Shown piece by piece: positions 8,182 through 17,327 of a stretch of 37,858 nt of DNA (positions are counted from its first letter, which is position 1; each line of letters begins with the position of its first letter). The DNA comes from Caldifarciminota bacterium (GTDB lineage Bacteria; Hydrothermota; Tepidihabitantia; SM23-42): positions 1,120,625 through 1,158,482 of the forward strand of contig CP070686.1 of NCBI GenBank assembly GCA_020353055.1. Reading direction: 5' to 3'. The notes under the pieces were generated by a model that ran no database searches, was not told the origin of the DNA, and saw nothing but the letters and a program-made list of their open reading frames with translations. The translations under genes were made by a program, and so were the position numbers.

Positions 8182-9925
8182 CCGGCTCCTTCGTCAATAC
8201 AATTGCATTACGCTGACAGAGCTGCACGCAAAGACCGCATCCAACGCATAAAGACTCATCGACTACTGCCAGAGGTTTGTCGCGCCCTTCTGAAAATGTC
8301 AAACTGATGGCCGGGCATCCGACACGCAGACATAACCGGCATCCATTGCATTGCTCCGCATCAATTCGATAAGGCGGCCTCGGCTTGACCAGCAAAGCAC
8401 AGGGTCTTCTGAAGATCAAAACGGAAACACCGTCGTAATCGAGCGCCTCTCGTAACGCTGCCTCGGTTGCTCTCAAGTCATTTGGATTTATCACCTTGAC
8501 CATCTCCACTCCGCATCCGCGGGCAATATCCTCGGGCGCCACGCGTTTACCTTGCTCACCCCGGGCAAGTCTGCCTGTACCGGGATGAGGTTGATGTCCG
8601 GTCATCGCCGTGGTGAAATTATCCAGTATGACCAAATTGAGATATCCTTTGTTGTACACCGCGTTGACCAAGCCAGTGATGCCAGAATGGAAGAAGGTCG
8701 AATCACCAAGTACCGCTACGGATTTTCTGCTGAAATCCTTACCCAGCGCCTTCTCCATGCCTTGTGCATTTGTCACCGATGCACCCATACAGACGCAGGT
8801 GTCCATGGCGCTCAATGGAGGTAAAGCCCCAAGCGTGTAGCATCCGATATCACCACTCGCCACGATTTTAAGTTTATTGAAAATGTAAAAAACGCCGCGA
8901 TGCGGGCACCCCGGGCACAAAACTGGCGGTCGCGCCGGGATTTCCGCTTTTTTCATAACAGTCTGTCGCTTTTTCGAAAAACTGTTTCTGATAACTTCTG
9001 GGGTCAGTTCGCCGCAAATCGGGATCTTGTCCTTACCAGTGACCCTTATGCCCATCGCCTTTATTTCAGTCTCGAGGATAGGATCCCCCTCTTCGACAAC
9101 GATAATTTTCTTAACCTTGTGGGCGAATTTCTCTATCATCTTTCTGGGTATCGGATGAGTCAATGACAACTTCAGAAAACTCGCATCAGGAAAGACCTCT
9201 TTTGCATATTGATAAGCAACACCAGATGTTATAATACCGATCGTCATTTTTCCCCATTCGATTCTATTATACGGGAAAATCTCGCTATGTGCAGCCAGTT
9301 TCTTCAGCCGTTCTTCAACAACTAAATGCAAGGCACGAGCATGAGCCGGCAGAACAAGTCGCTTCTTGATATCCTTTAAATATCCCTTGACTTCTATTTC
9401 TTTTCTTTCTTCGAGTTCAACCAGACAAGCCGAATGACATATTCTTGTGGTAAGACGAAGTAACACAGGAGTGTCAAATCTCTCGGAGATCTCAAAACCC
9501 AGTTTCGTGAAAATCCTCGCTTCGTCAGAATCCGAGGGTTCCAGAATAGGCACTTTGGCGTGACGGCCGTAGTGACGATTATCCTGTTCGTTCTGGGATG
9601 ACCACATGCCCGGATCATCCGCGGATACCACCACCAGTCCTCCGCTTACACCTGAATAACCCATTGTGAAGAAAGGGTCTGCGGCCACGTTCAGGCCCAC
9701 GTGTTTCATGGCGACCAGTGCCCGGGCTCCCGCGAAGCTGGCTCCGGCAGCAACCTCAAGGGCGACTTTTTCATTGATCGACCACTCGGCATTTATCTCT
9801 TGATATTTCGTGATGTTTTCGATTATTTCGGTTGAAGGCGTACCCGGATACGCGGTGGCTACTTTACATCCCGCTTCCCATGCACCCCGGGCAACGGCTT
9901 CATTACCCGATAGTAGTGATTTCAT
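8174..9925 (-). CDS. iorA: Indolepyruvate:ferredoxin oxidoreductase, alpha subunit
   Basis: A 583-residue IorA of usual length. The pyrimidine-binding part starts at the N-terminus (AYPGTPSTEII). The thiamine-diphosphate domain includes GDIGCYTLGALPP and the GDSTFFHSG motif. A two-cluster ferredoxin domain occupies residues ~526-583: CNGCRLCLRVGCP, the atypical CX2CX2CX4CP of IorA, then CVGCGLCVQLC. It acts with IorB in aromatic amino acid fermentation in the cytoplasm. Promoter TTGACA-N16-TATAAT ends 11 nt before the ATG with no Shine-Dalgarno, so the mRNA is nearly leaderless. It is the first gene of a likely six-gene operon. Confidence 0.96.
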   Translation of the reverse strand: MKSLLSGNEAVARGAWEAGCKVATAYPGTPSTEIIENITKYQEINAEWSINEKVALEVAAGASFAGARALVAMKHVGLNVAADPFFTMGYSGVSGGLVVVSADDPGMWSSQNEQDNRHYGRHAKVPILEPSDSDEARIFTKLGFEISERFDTPVLLRLTTRICHSACLVELEERKEIEVKGYLKDIKKRLVLPAHARALHLVVEERLKKLAAHSEIFPYNRIEWGKMTIGIITSGVAYQYAKEVFPDASFLKLSLTHPIPRKMIEKFAHKVKKIIVVEEGDPILETEIKAMGIRVTGKDKIPICGELTPEVIRNSFSKKRQTVMKKAEIPARPPVLCPGCPHRGVFYIFNKLKIVASGDIGCYTLGALPPLSAMDTCVCMGASVTNAQGMEKALGKDFSRKSVAVLGDSTFFHSGITGLVNAVYNKGYLNLVILDNFTTAMTGHQPHPGTGRLARGEQGKRVAPEDIARGCGVEMVKVINPNDLRATEAALREALDYDGVSVLIFRRPCALLVKPRPPYRIDAEQCNGCRLCLRVGCPAISLTFSEGRDKPLAVVDESLCVGCGLCVQLCQRNAIVLTKEPDA

Positions 9926-9936
9926 GATGTGGCAGT

Positions 9937-9964
9937 ATTATATACAAAGATTCGCGTCTGTCAA
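9937..9964 (-). promoter_or_regulatory. iorA operon promoter, nearly leaderless
   Basis: On the minus strand TTGACA (9959-9964) and TATAAT (9937-9942) are separated by 16 nt; the iorA ATG follows after 11 nt. Confidence 0.78.
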
Positions 9965-10070
9965 CAAACCCGCGGACAGGAATGCATCATTGTCATCATC
10001 CCAGTCCATTCCTTGATCACGGTAATCACTCTGCGAAACAGAAAATGTCAAAATGTTATGCCTGTCCCCA

Positions 10071-11144
10071 TCAGGTGTAGTCTTTTGCCTGTTCTTCTTT
10101 TCGCAAGACCCTTAATACTCCCAGAGCCAGTGCTTCCATCTCCCCTTCGCCCGGATACACGAAGAATTTGGGGCATAGGAACGATATCCAATCTTTCAAC
10201 TGCGATACGAACTTCTCTGAATTGGCGATCCCGCCCGTGATGATCATGGCATCAATATCACCTCTCAGGACAACCGCGTAGGCGCCGACCTCTTTAGCGA
10301 CCTGATAGACCATTGCATTGTATACGGATTCGGCCTCCTTATCACCGTTTGTGATCCTCTTCTCGATTTCCAGGATATCATCCGTGCCCAGATAGGACAA
10401 CAGTCCACCCTCACGGTTCAATTTCTTCTTGAGTGCATCGTACTGACATTCCAAGCCGACACAGAGCTTTAACAGGGGCATCGTTGGCAGCGCACCAGTC
10501 CGCTGAGGCGAAAACGGTCCGTCTTCATTTGCATTGGATGAATCTATCTGCCGTCCCTTTAGATGTGCCGCGACTGTAATACCGGTGCCCAGGTGTATGA
10601 CAATAAAATTACATCCGTCATATGGTTTTTTCAACGCTTTGGCGGTTTTTTTCGCAACCATACGGACATTCAAGGCATGACTCAGGGCCTTTCTCTTTAT
10701 CTCTTTCAAACCGGAAAATCTTGCGAGTTCCCAGAATTCATCAACTGACACCGGGTCGACGAAGTACGCACTAATCTTCAGTGAATCCGCAATTTCCTTA
10801 GCGATCATCGCACCCAGCAATGATGGGTGCTCGGATTGGTAATTGCCTGTTTTAATATCCTGAATCAAAGAACTGTTCACAAGATATGTGCCGCTGGTCA
10901 AAGGCTTGAAAGGACCACCCCGGCCCACAACCGCATGTAATGAATCAAGCGCAACGCCTCTCGATTTTAGACAATCCAATACTCTCACTTTACGAAACTC
11001 GTACTGGTCTATTATCTTAGGAAATTGAAGCAACTCATCGGGATTGTGCCGCAGGTTTTCTTCGAAAGCCGCTTTTTCGTCAACGAATAGAGCAACACGA
11101 GTAGAACCAGCGCCTGGATTTATTACCAGGATGTTAAATGCCAT
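10071..11144 (-). CDS. buk: Butyrate kinase family (acetate kinase superfamily)
   Basis: A 357-residue protein of the usual Buk length. It begins NILVINPGAGSTRVALF (phosphate-binding loop) and has the Buk-specific AVVGRGGPFKPLTSGTYLVN. Further signatures are VIHLGTGITVAAHLKGRQID and a C-terminal MIITGGIANSEKF. Buk converts butyryl (or branched or aryl) phosphate plus ADP to the acid plus ATP. No phosphotransbutyrylase gene is seen next to it. The downstream iorAB operon, oriented the same way, suggests a role with acyl-CoA from amino acid oxidation, though it has its own promoter and a GAGGAGG Shine-Dalgarno. Substrate is inferred, not shown. Confidence 0.93.
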   Translation of the reverse strand: MAFNILVINPGAGSTRVALFVDEKAAFEENLRHNPDELLQFPKIIDQYEFRKVRVLDCLKSRGVALDSLHAVVGRGGPFKPLTSGTYLVNSSLIQDIKTGNYQSEHPSLLGAMIAKEIADSLKISAYFVDPVSVDEFWELARFSGLKEIKRKALSHALNVRMVAKKTAKALKKPYDGCNFIVIHLGTGITVAAHLKGRQIDSSNANEDGPFSPQRTGALPTMPLLKLCVGLECQYDALKKKLNREGGLLSYLGTDDILEIEKRITNGDKEAESVYNAMVYQVAKEVGAYAVVLRGDIDAMIITGGIANSEKFVSQLKDWISFLCPKFFVYPGEGEMEALALGVLRVLRKEEQAKDYT

Positions 11145-11161
11145 TCAATCCTCCTCGGTTC

Positions 11162-11190
11162 ATGATACCACAAAAGACGCATTAAGTCAA
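11162..11190 (-). promoter_or_regulatory. buk promoter
   Basis: On the minus strand TTGACT (11185-11190) and TATCAT (11162-11167) are separated by 17 nt, followed by a leader with GAGGAGG and the ATG at 11142-11144. Confidence 0.68.
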
Positions 11191-11299
11191 TTGATTCGAC
11201 GGTTCATTTCTTTTTTCTGCCTCGATATTAATCACACTATTGATACGTCCTACATGCTACTTGTTATCTTATCCATATTTGACTAATGGCAACATTCCA

Positions 11300-11327
11300 T
11301 TGACTATTTGGTTCAGTTCTGTATACT
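11300..11327 (+). promoter_or_regulatory. Promoter of the TPR-like protein gene, leaderless
   Basis: TTGACT (11300-11305) and TATACT (11322-11327) are separated by 16 nt. The ATG at 11333 is only 5 nt past the -10 box. Confidence 0.75.
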
Positions 11328-11332
11328 GGAAC

Positions 11333-12157
11333 ATGGTGTCTGCTCTTCTCCTCCTGGCAATTTCAATCAATCCAGCAGTGATCATCGTCGACAATGTCTG
11401 GTTCTACGGCGCCGATCACAAAATGCGCATTCTGAGTACGGGTGACATGGTCGATATCCTCGAAGACCTCGGCGAAAGGTGTACGGTCTGGTATGATACT
11501 ACATCCAGTGAATTAGATAAGAACGTGCTCGTAGATTTGAACAGCGAAATAGGCGAACATGAACTATTCGTTTTCGCAAGAGGATATTTCGACGAAGGCG
11601 AGCATGAAAAAGCCGCCCGGTTGCTCGATATTTTCGCCCGCTATTTCGACAATTCAGACTATCTTACCGAAGCACTATATTATCTGGCACAATCATTTGA
11701 AGCACTCATCGCCAGGGGTGATAATGACTCAATACCTGGCATCGCGCACAATACGCGCATAAACCAGAATTACTACAATGGTGATATTTATCGTATGATC
11801 GTGCGAAACTTCCCCGACCATCCATTTTCATCAAAGGCTCAGTACAGGCTAATAAATATCTTCCGTATCGAACACCTGCCCTGGCAGGACTCAATCGAAA
11901 TCATTCAGCAAGAGCTGGATATGTGGGAAGAGTTCTGCATGCAGTATCAGCAGGCGGACGAACAAGCGCTGGGTCTGTCCGAAATTGGATACTTGAATCG
12001 AGTGCTTTATGAGATCACCGATACTATGGACTATTACGATGCAGCGATTCAAACGTTCAACAAGATAGTCCTTGAGTATCCAAATACTATATACGCCGCC
12101 TACGCAACGGTGAATCTCTACGAATTAACATCAGATAGGAAGATCTACAAATATTAA
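11333..12157 (+). CDS. Exported TPR-like repeat protein
   Basis: Read from ATG 11333 this is a 274-residue protein with a short signal-peptide-like N-terminus (MVSALLLLAISINPAVI). The longer frame from 11240 would run through a clear promoter and is rejected. The body is acidic and helical with TPR-like spacing, e.g. ARGYFDEGEHEKAARLLDIF, DYLTEALYYLAQSFEALI and a C-terminal YDAAIQTFNKIVLEYPNTIYAAYA. This resembles YbgF/BamD-type periplasmic TPR proteins but no specific family is recognised. The last codons overlap the end of polX: the two stop codons interlock at 12154-12157. Confidence 0.78.
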   Translation: MVSALLLLAISINPAVIIVDNVWFYGADHKMRILSTGDMVDILEDLGERCTVWYDTTSSELDKNVLVDLNSEIGEHELFVFARGYFDEGEHEKAARLLDIFARYFDNSDYLTEALYYLAQSFEALIARGDNDSIPGIAHNTRINQNYYNGDIYRMIVRNFPDHPFSSKAQYRLINIFRIEHLPWQDSIEIIQQELDMWEEFCMQYQQADEQALGLSEIGYLNRVLYEITDTMDYYDAAIQTFNKIVLEYPNTIYAAYATVNLYELTSDRKIYKY

Positions 12158-13872
12158 AACGCCGGCAATTTTCCGTGTAGTTTTCTCGAAGCGAGCAGCT
12201 TCTTTAAGGAATATGTATTGACAACATCCCGCGGTTCAAGCCACCCGCGGCGCGCGTTCGCAAGCCCGAACTTCATCCATAACAATCCCTTTGTATCATG
12301 TGCGTCCGTACCGATCGATATCATAACACCCATATCCTTTGCCACCCTGAGATTGGCGTCACTCAAATCGAGACGGTCCCAAAAAGCATTCAACTCAAGC
12401 CAGGTCCCGGTCTCGACCGCTTTTTCCATGACCTTCTGTATATCCACAACGTAACCTTCGCGCGATGAAATGAGTCTTCCGGTCGGATGGCCGATGATAT
12501 CGACATACGGGTTGTACATTGCCGCGCACATTCTTTCGGTCACGTTTTTCTTGAAACCCTGATGTATCGACGCAAGAACGAGATCCAATTCCTCGAGTAT
12601 TCTATCCGGGTAATCAAGTTTACCGTCTTTCAGAATGTCCACCTCGATACCCTTCAACACATGAACCTTTGACTTCTTATTGATCTTATCGATCTCCTTC
12701 CACTGCCTTTTTAGACGTTCTATCTCAAGACCGTGGGCATATTTCGCTGATCGCGAATGATCAGTGATCAGTATATATTGATAGCCCAATTGCTCAGCAG
12801 CCTGAGCGAGTTGAGCAATGGTTGCGGACGAGTCTGAATAAGTCGAATGCATCTGGAGGTCGCCATTGATATCGGCCAACTTGATCAGTTTCGGCAACTT
12901 TTTCTTCAATGCGGCTTCTATCTCACCCCGATCCTCGCGTAATTCCGGTGGGATATAGCCAAGCCCGAGTTTCTCATAAACTTCTTCTTCGGTTTTGCCC
13001 GCGACTATCTTCTTGCCCTTGAATAGTCCGTATTCACTCAACTTCAATCCCTTGGTTCTCGCGATGTTACGACATCGGACATTGTGCGCCTTAGAGCCGG
13101 TGAAGTACTGAAGCGCCGCACCGTAAGACTTCGGCTCGACTATTCTGAGATCCACCTGTACGCCTCCCTCGACCATGATCGAGCCCTTGGTATCGCCGGC
13201 TGCCAGCACACGCTCAGTCCTCGGATATTCGGTAAATGTACGAACGATCTTAGCACCATTCTTGCCAGTCACGAGCACATCAACATCACCGATCGTCTCT
13301 TTCCAGCGCCGCAGTGAACCGGCTGGTGAAATATCCTTTATCTTCGCATTTCTCTTAAGGTAATCGATGACCTCGAATGCTACTTTCTCCGCCACGGCGA
13401 TTGAAAGCCGCTCATGCCCTTTCTCGTACTGTTCAATGCCCTTTCTAATATTCTCAACCTTCTTCTCGCCCATCTGCGGCAGTTCGGCGAGTTTACCACT
13501 GGCAATGACTTTTTTCAGATCGGCGATCGTCTTCACCCTTAATTTCCTGTTTGCCAGAGCAAGGGTTTTGGGTCCAAGATTTTGAATATCGAGCATGTTT
13601 AACAACGAATCCGGTATACCTTTGGTCACCTCGGCATATTTCTTCATTTTCCCGGTCTCGAGATACTCCACTATTTTCTTTGCGATCCCGGCGCCGATAC
13701 CGGGCAGTTCATCGAGTTTACCGTCGCGGTGCAGAGCCGCAACGTCCTCGACGAGTTCATCAAGCACGCGCGCTGCCTTACGGTAAGCGAGAACTCGAAA
13801 AACCATCTCGCCCTTGAACTCCAGCGCATCGGCAATGCGGTCAAATATCCTCGCCATTTCCTTGTTCTTCAC
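12154..13872 (-). CDS. polX: Family X DNA polymerase with PHP domain (PolX)
   Basis: A 572-residue bacterial PolX. Order of domains: helix-hairpin-helix (ELPGIGAGIAKKI, residues 55-67; a second near 100 and LPQMGEKKVENI near 131), polymerase X palm with catalytic aspartates Asp196 and Asp198 (GDVDV) and Asp241 (VQVDL), then a C-terminal PHP domain from about 335 (DLQMHSTYSDS, ITDHS). The polymerase fills gaps in base-excision repair; the PHP part has 3'-5' exonuclease or AP-endonuclease activity in known homologues. The start is GTG at 13870-13872, giving the family-typical MKNKEMARIF. It sits 6 nt after a TTGATT-N16-GATAAT promoter, so the mRNA is predicted leaderless. Confidence 0.95.
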   Translation of the reverse strand: MKNKEMARIFDRIADALEFKGEMVFRVLAYRKAARVLDELVEDVAALHRDGKLDELPGIGAGIAKKIVEYLETGKMKKYAEVTKGIPDSLLNMLDIQNLGPKTLALANRKLRVKTIADLKKVIASGKLAELPQMGEKKVENIRKGIEQYEKGHERLSIAVAEKVAFEVIDYLKRNAKIKDISPAGSLRRWKETIGDVDVLVTGKNGAKIVRTFTEYPRTERVLAAGDTKGSIMVEGGVQVDLRIVEPKSYGAALQYFTGSKAHNVRCRNIARTKGLKLSEYGLFKGKKIVAGKTEEEVYEKLGLGYIPPELREDRGEIEAALKKKLPKLIKLADINGDLQMHSTYSDSSATIAQLAQAAEQLGYQYILITDHSRSAKYAHGLEIERLKRQWKEIDKINKKSKVHVLKGIEVDILKDGKLDYPDRILEELDLVLASIHQGFKKNVTERMCAAMYNPYVDIIGHPTGRLISSREGYVVDIQKVMEKAVETGTWLELNAFWDRLDLSDANLRVAKDMGVMISIGTDAHDTKGLLWMKFGLANARRGWLEPRDVVNTYSLKKLLASRKLHGKLPAF

Positions 13873-13878
13873 GTAGAA

Positions 13879-13906
13879 ATTATCCGCAAATCATACCCAA
13901 AATCAA
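13879..13906 (-). promoter_or_regulatory. polX promoter, leaderless
   Basis: On the minus strand TTGATT (13901-13906) and GATAAT (13879-13884) are separated by 16 nt; the GTG start follows after 6 nt. Confidence 0.65.
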
Positions 13907-13987
13907 GAGGCTGACAGGTTCAGTTTCTAAACCGTCTGAAGATAGTGTTGCGGCTAGCGTTAAAGTAAAAGAACATCTTTTTTTCAA

Positions 13988-14015
13988 TTGACAAATGTTA
14001 CGCATTGCGTATATT
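13988..14015 (+). promoter_or_regulatory. Promoter of the beta-helix protein gene
   Basis: TTGACA (13988-13993) and TATATT (14010-14015) are separated by 16 nt. GGAAGGA follows, 4 nt or so before the GTG start at 14033. Confidence 0.75.
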
Positions 14016-14032
14016 TTACAAGGGAAGGAACT

Positions 14033-16339
14033 GTGAAGCCAGTAGTATTTGTGTCTGTACTTATAACGATACAAGCATTCGCCATAACCAACGTCGGCGG
14101 CGTCATCACTACGAACACTGTTTGGGGGCCGACGGGTAATCCACCAGATACGATATACAACTTAATCGACAACATCTTCGTACTTGATACCGTTACTCTA
14201 ACAATACAGCCAGGGGTAAGAATACAAGCATCAAATTTGTATCGCATTCAGGTCAACGGACGCATAGTTGCCAACGGCACTCTTCAGGACAGTATTCTCT
14301 TCACCTCAAACCAGCAGACACCCAACATCGGTGACTGGCACGGGATTTCGTTCATCAATACCAGTATAGACTCAAGCCATCTGGACTACTGCATCATCGA
14401 GTATGCCGAATACGGAATAGAATGGGGAAAACTATTTTCCCTCGAGAATTCATTGATAAGATGCTGCACAGCAGGTCTGTGCCAGATTGAAGGCGGAATG
14501 ATCACCAACAACGAAATAAGCAATAATTCGACAGCGGGAATCAATGTCGGTATGACAGACACCATTCTGCCCGTAATAAGCAATAATGTCATCAACAACA
14601 ATCCATGCGGAGTATACGTCGCTTATGGTCCAATGCCATGTTACATAGTATCGAATCACTTCAGTGGAAACAATATTGGAATAGAGATCTGGGGATGGTG
14701 TGAAATCACCGAAGATATGACTTGGAATCCAGCGGTGGGCGGAGTAGATTGCGCGCTCCACTCAGACCTCATAATAGCGGCATCCGGAAAATTGACGATC
14801 ACACCTGGCAACACTTTCAAGATGTACGGACCTACGATCACAGTAAACGGACAACTGATCGCCTGCGCTAGTGCGGATAGCATGATCACATTCACCTCGT
14901 CCCAATCTGTCCCGAATCCGGGAGATTGGGGTGGTATATGGTTTTTCAACTCGGCTATCGATTCATCTAAGATAGATCACTGCATTATCGAATATGGAAG
15001 GGGTGTCACATCATCATTTGCGACACCGCTTCTAATTTCGCGTTCAATCGTGAGACACAACCAAGGCACGGGTGTTCTCTGTAGCGGAAATATTACTATC
15101 GACAGCTGCCAAATATCCAACAATTCCGTAGGCATAGCCCACGGGGCTTATCACTTGATAGAACCAGATGCTTGTTTTGGCGCCAATACAATATCTGAGA
15201 ACTATATAGGTATAGACATATACGGTAATAAGTTGCCTGTATTCCATACGCCAAACCAGTTCTCAAATAACACGCACGACATCTACATCACGAACCATGT
15301 CTTTATACGAGATGAATATGTATGGAACCCTGCAGTGGATAGTGTTGAATGCTATGTAAACCACGCGGTAACGATTGACACTTCTGGTACTTTTATCATC
15401 GCTCCGGGAAATCGTTTCAAGCTGTATTTACAGGTGTTTGTTCATGGCCGATTGATCGCGCGCGGCACCGAAACATCCAAAATTGCATTCACATCACAGG
15501 CTCCGAATCCAACACCCAGCAGATGGGGCGGGATTACAATTTCCCCATCAAGCGATAGTTGTATCTTCTCCAACTGCATCATCGAATCAGCGTACTTCGG
15601 GATCGATGGACAGGCGCGATTTCATATGGACAGTTGTATCGTAAGGGAATGCAATTGGGGAATTGCTGCGGCTAATGCCATAATCAATGCCTGTCAGATC
15701 TCCAACCACACAAGCTACGGGGTTTTCTGCTCCGGACAAACGGATAGTCTATTAATATCGAACAACAAGATTACAGACAACCTCATCGGAATTAATTGCG
15801 ATTACGGCGCACAGCCGATAATAACGTTCAATGAGATATATGATAACATCGAATATGGAGTCTTTAATAGTGCTTACAACAATTATTGGATATACGCCGA
15901 AGACAACTGGTGGGGCGATTCAACCGGCCCATGTGATACATCAGATATCGACACTCTGTATAACCCTAACGGCCTCGGCGATAGGGTAAGCGACCACGTT
16001 GATTATGATCCTTGGATCGGTTTCGTAGGATGTGTGGAAAAGCCCACTGAAGCACCATTGATCAGTAACCTATTCAATGTCCCATACCCAAATCCGTTTG
16101 CCAATGCAACGACATTCTTCTATGATCTGGCTCGTGATCAGCACGTGAAGTGTGTAGTCTACAACACTCTGGGTCAAGCTGTACGTAATCTATGCGATCA
16201 ACAATATGCCGCGGGAACCCACCGTTTATTTTGGGACGGCCGCGATAACTCGGGCAGAGTACTGCCACCTGGGGTATACTGGTACCGTTTCGAGGCGGAA
16301 TCGTCAAAGACAATCCAGAAAGTTATTAAACTCGAATAG
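14033..16339 (+). CDS. Secreted parallel beta-helix protein, three 200-residue modules, FlgD-like tail
   Basis: A 768-residue secreted protein starting at GTG 14033 behind GGAAGGA; the longer frame from 13988 starts inside the -35 box. A signal peptide (VFVSVLITIQAFA) leads into three modules. Each begins with a W-x-P segment: WGPTG, WNPAVGG, WNPAVDS. Those tryptophan codons are at 14123, 14723 and 15323, exactly 600 nt apart. Each module then carries LTITPG/FIIAPG-N-x-FK, a GxLIA segment, an I-x-FTS strand, a GDWGGI-type turn and a right-handed beta-helix with NosD-like N-x-I repeats. The C-terminus (about 680-768) has PYPNPFANATTF, LFWDGRDNSGR and GVYWYRFEA, ending KVIKLE, a FlgD/T9SS-like sorting tail. 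Surface polysaccharide binding or cleavage is possible, but no active site is visible. Confidence 0.88.
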   Translation: MKPVVFVSVLITIQAFAITNVGGVITTNTVWGPTGNPPDTIYNLIDNIFVLDTVTLTIQPGVRIQASNLYRIQVNGRIVANGTLQDSILFTSNQQTPNIGDWHGISFINTSIDSSHLDYCIIEYAEYGIEWGKLFSLENSLIRCCTAGLCQIEGGMITNNEISNNSTAGINVGMTDTILPVISNNVINNNPCGVYVAYGPMPCYIVSNHFSGNNIGIEIWGWCEITEDMTWNPAVGGVDCALHSDLIIAASGKLTITPGNTFKMYGPTITVNGQLIACASADSMITFTSSQSVPNPGDWGGIWFFNSAIDSSKIDHCIIEYGRGVTSSFATPLLISRSIVRHNQGTGVLCSGNITIDSCQISNNSVGIAHGAYHLIEPDACFGANTISENYIGIDIYGNKLPVFHTPNQFSNNTHDIYITNHVFIRDEYVWNPAVDSVECYVNHAVTIDTSGTFIIAPGNRFKLYLQVFVHGRLIARGTETSKIAFTSQAPNPTPSRWGGITISPSSDSCIFSNCIIESAYFGIDGQARFHMDSCIVRECNWGIAAANAIINACQISNHTSYGVFCSGQTDSLLISNNKITDNLIGINCDYGAQPIITFNEIYDNIEYGVFNSAYNNYWIYAEDNWWGDSTGPCDTSDIDTLYNPNGLGDRVSDHVDYDPWIGFVGCVEKPTEAPLISNLFNVPYPNPFANATTFFYDLARDQHVKCVVYNTLGQAVRNLCDQQYAAGTHRLFWDGRDNSGRVLPPGVYWYRFEAESSKTIQKVIKLE

Positions 16340-16569
16340 TCCCTAAAACCATACATCACAGAGCCGAAAATAGATTGCCGCATTCCCGCTCAAACGAATG
16401 TCGCTGAGTTGACAAACCTCCATATGTCAATTGTCACCTTACTCTACGGTTGTTAAACAGATACCCAAACTTGTATATATTATGAAGGGCGGGTGTATTT
16501 CGGCATTTAGCCAATTGGCAAATACAGAAATGGGAGATATGGAGAGCAGCATATCTGGAGCGATAAATC
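16340..16569. other. Intergenic region upstream of nadE with short inverted repeats
   Basis: No supported gene. A perfect 10-bp palindrome GCCAATTGGC lies at 16510-16519 and a 7-bp hairpin AGATATG/CATATCT at 16535-16556. TTGACA and its complement TGTCAA form another small inverted pair near 16410-16433. None looks like a strong terminator for the beta-helix gene. Confidence 0.45.
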
Positions 16570-16597
16570 TTGATTTCTGCTGTGTTTTTATTATAAT
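16570..16597 (+). promoter_or_regulatory. nadE operon promoter, leaderless
   Basis: TTGATT (16570-16575) and TATAAT (16592-16597) are separated by 16 nt. The nadE ATG at 16607 is 9 nt beyond and there is no Shine-Dalgarno. Confidence 0.75.
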
Positions 16598-16606
16598 CAA
16601 CACAAA

Positions 16607-17326
16607 ATGTGGAAGGATAGCATACAACATATCGTTGATTGGCTAAAAGACCAACTGGAGGAATCCGGCACGAACGGTTTTGTCCTGGGCCTGAGCGGCG
16701 GATTGGATTCGACGGTCTGCGCCGCGCTGGTTAGGAAGGCAACAGAGAATTGTCTGGGGCTGATCCTCCCGATCGAATCTGATGCCAAGGATCTTGATGA
16801 TGCCGCTAATGTTGCCGATTTACTCCATATCAAAACACAATACATCGATCTGACTGCGGTCTACAACAATCTCATGAAAATGCTGCCCGGCGGTGACCGC
16901 GTTTCTCTCGGCAATATCAAGGCCCGGTTGCGCATGCTTGTTCTTTATTACCACGCGAATCTACATAATTACCTCGTCTGCGGAACCGGAAATAAGACCG
17001 AGATCTCGCTCGGTTATTTCACTAAGTACGGTGACGGTGCGTGTGATATTCTCCCGATCGGTGATCTGTATAAAGGTGAAGTCCGGGAACTGGCGAGGGA
17101 ATTGAACATCCCGGAATCCATCATCAAAAAAACACCGAGTGCGGGTCTCTGGTCTGGTCAGACCGATGAGAACGAAATAGGCTTCAGTTATGAACAGATG
17201 GACAATGCGTTGAGAAAGATCGAAGGCGATCATGTCGATGATGAAGCCACCCGCAAATTAAGTGAAGTCATAACAACAACAGCACACAAAAGAGAAAAAC
17301 CAAAAATCTTCCGTATGAGGAGGTAG
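16607..17326 (+). CDS. nadE: NH3-dependent NAD+ synthetase
   Basis: A 239-residue NadE synthetase domain without a glutaminase domain, so ammonia is the predicted nitrogen donor. The ATP-pyrophosphatase P-loop LGLSGGLDSTV is at about residues 28-37. VCGTGNKTEISLGYFTKYGDGACDILPIGDLYK is represented by its parts GTGNKTE and FTKYGDG, typical for binding of deamido-NAD. It makes NAD+ from deamido-NAD+, ATP and NH3, releasing AMP and pyrophosphate. The next gene encodes a membrane pyrophosphatase, starting 2 nt after the stop, so the product PPi could be used there. Its mRNA is predicted leaderless. Confidence 0.95.
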   Translation: MWKDSIQHIVDWLKDQLEESGTNGFVLGLSGGLDSTVCAALVRKATENCLGLILPIESDAKDLDDAANVADLLHIKTQYIDLTAVYNNLMKMLPGGDRVSLGNIKARLRMLVLYYHANLHNYLVCGTGNKTEISLGYFTKYGDGACDILPIGDLYKGEVRELARELNIPESIIKKTPSAGLWSGQTDENEIGFSYEQMDNALRKIEGDHVDDEATRKLSEVITTTAHKREKPKIFRMRR

Positions 17327-17327
17327 A

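Noticed and set aside
11240-11332. N-terminal extension of the TPR-like protein to 11240
   Set aside because: The extension spans the -35 and -10 boxes at 11300-11327, so it lies upstream of the predicted transcript.
16482-16646. A small frame starting at ATG 16482 just after TATATT
   Set aside because: It overlaps the nadE start, crosses the nadE promoter and shows no recognisable protein features.
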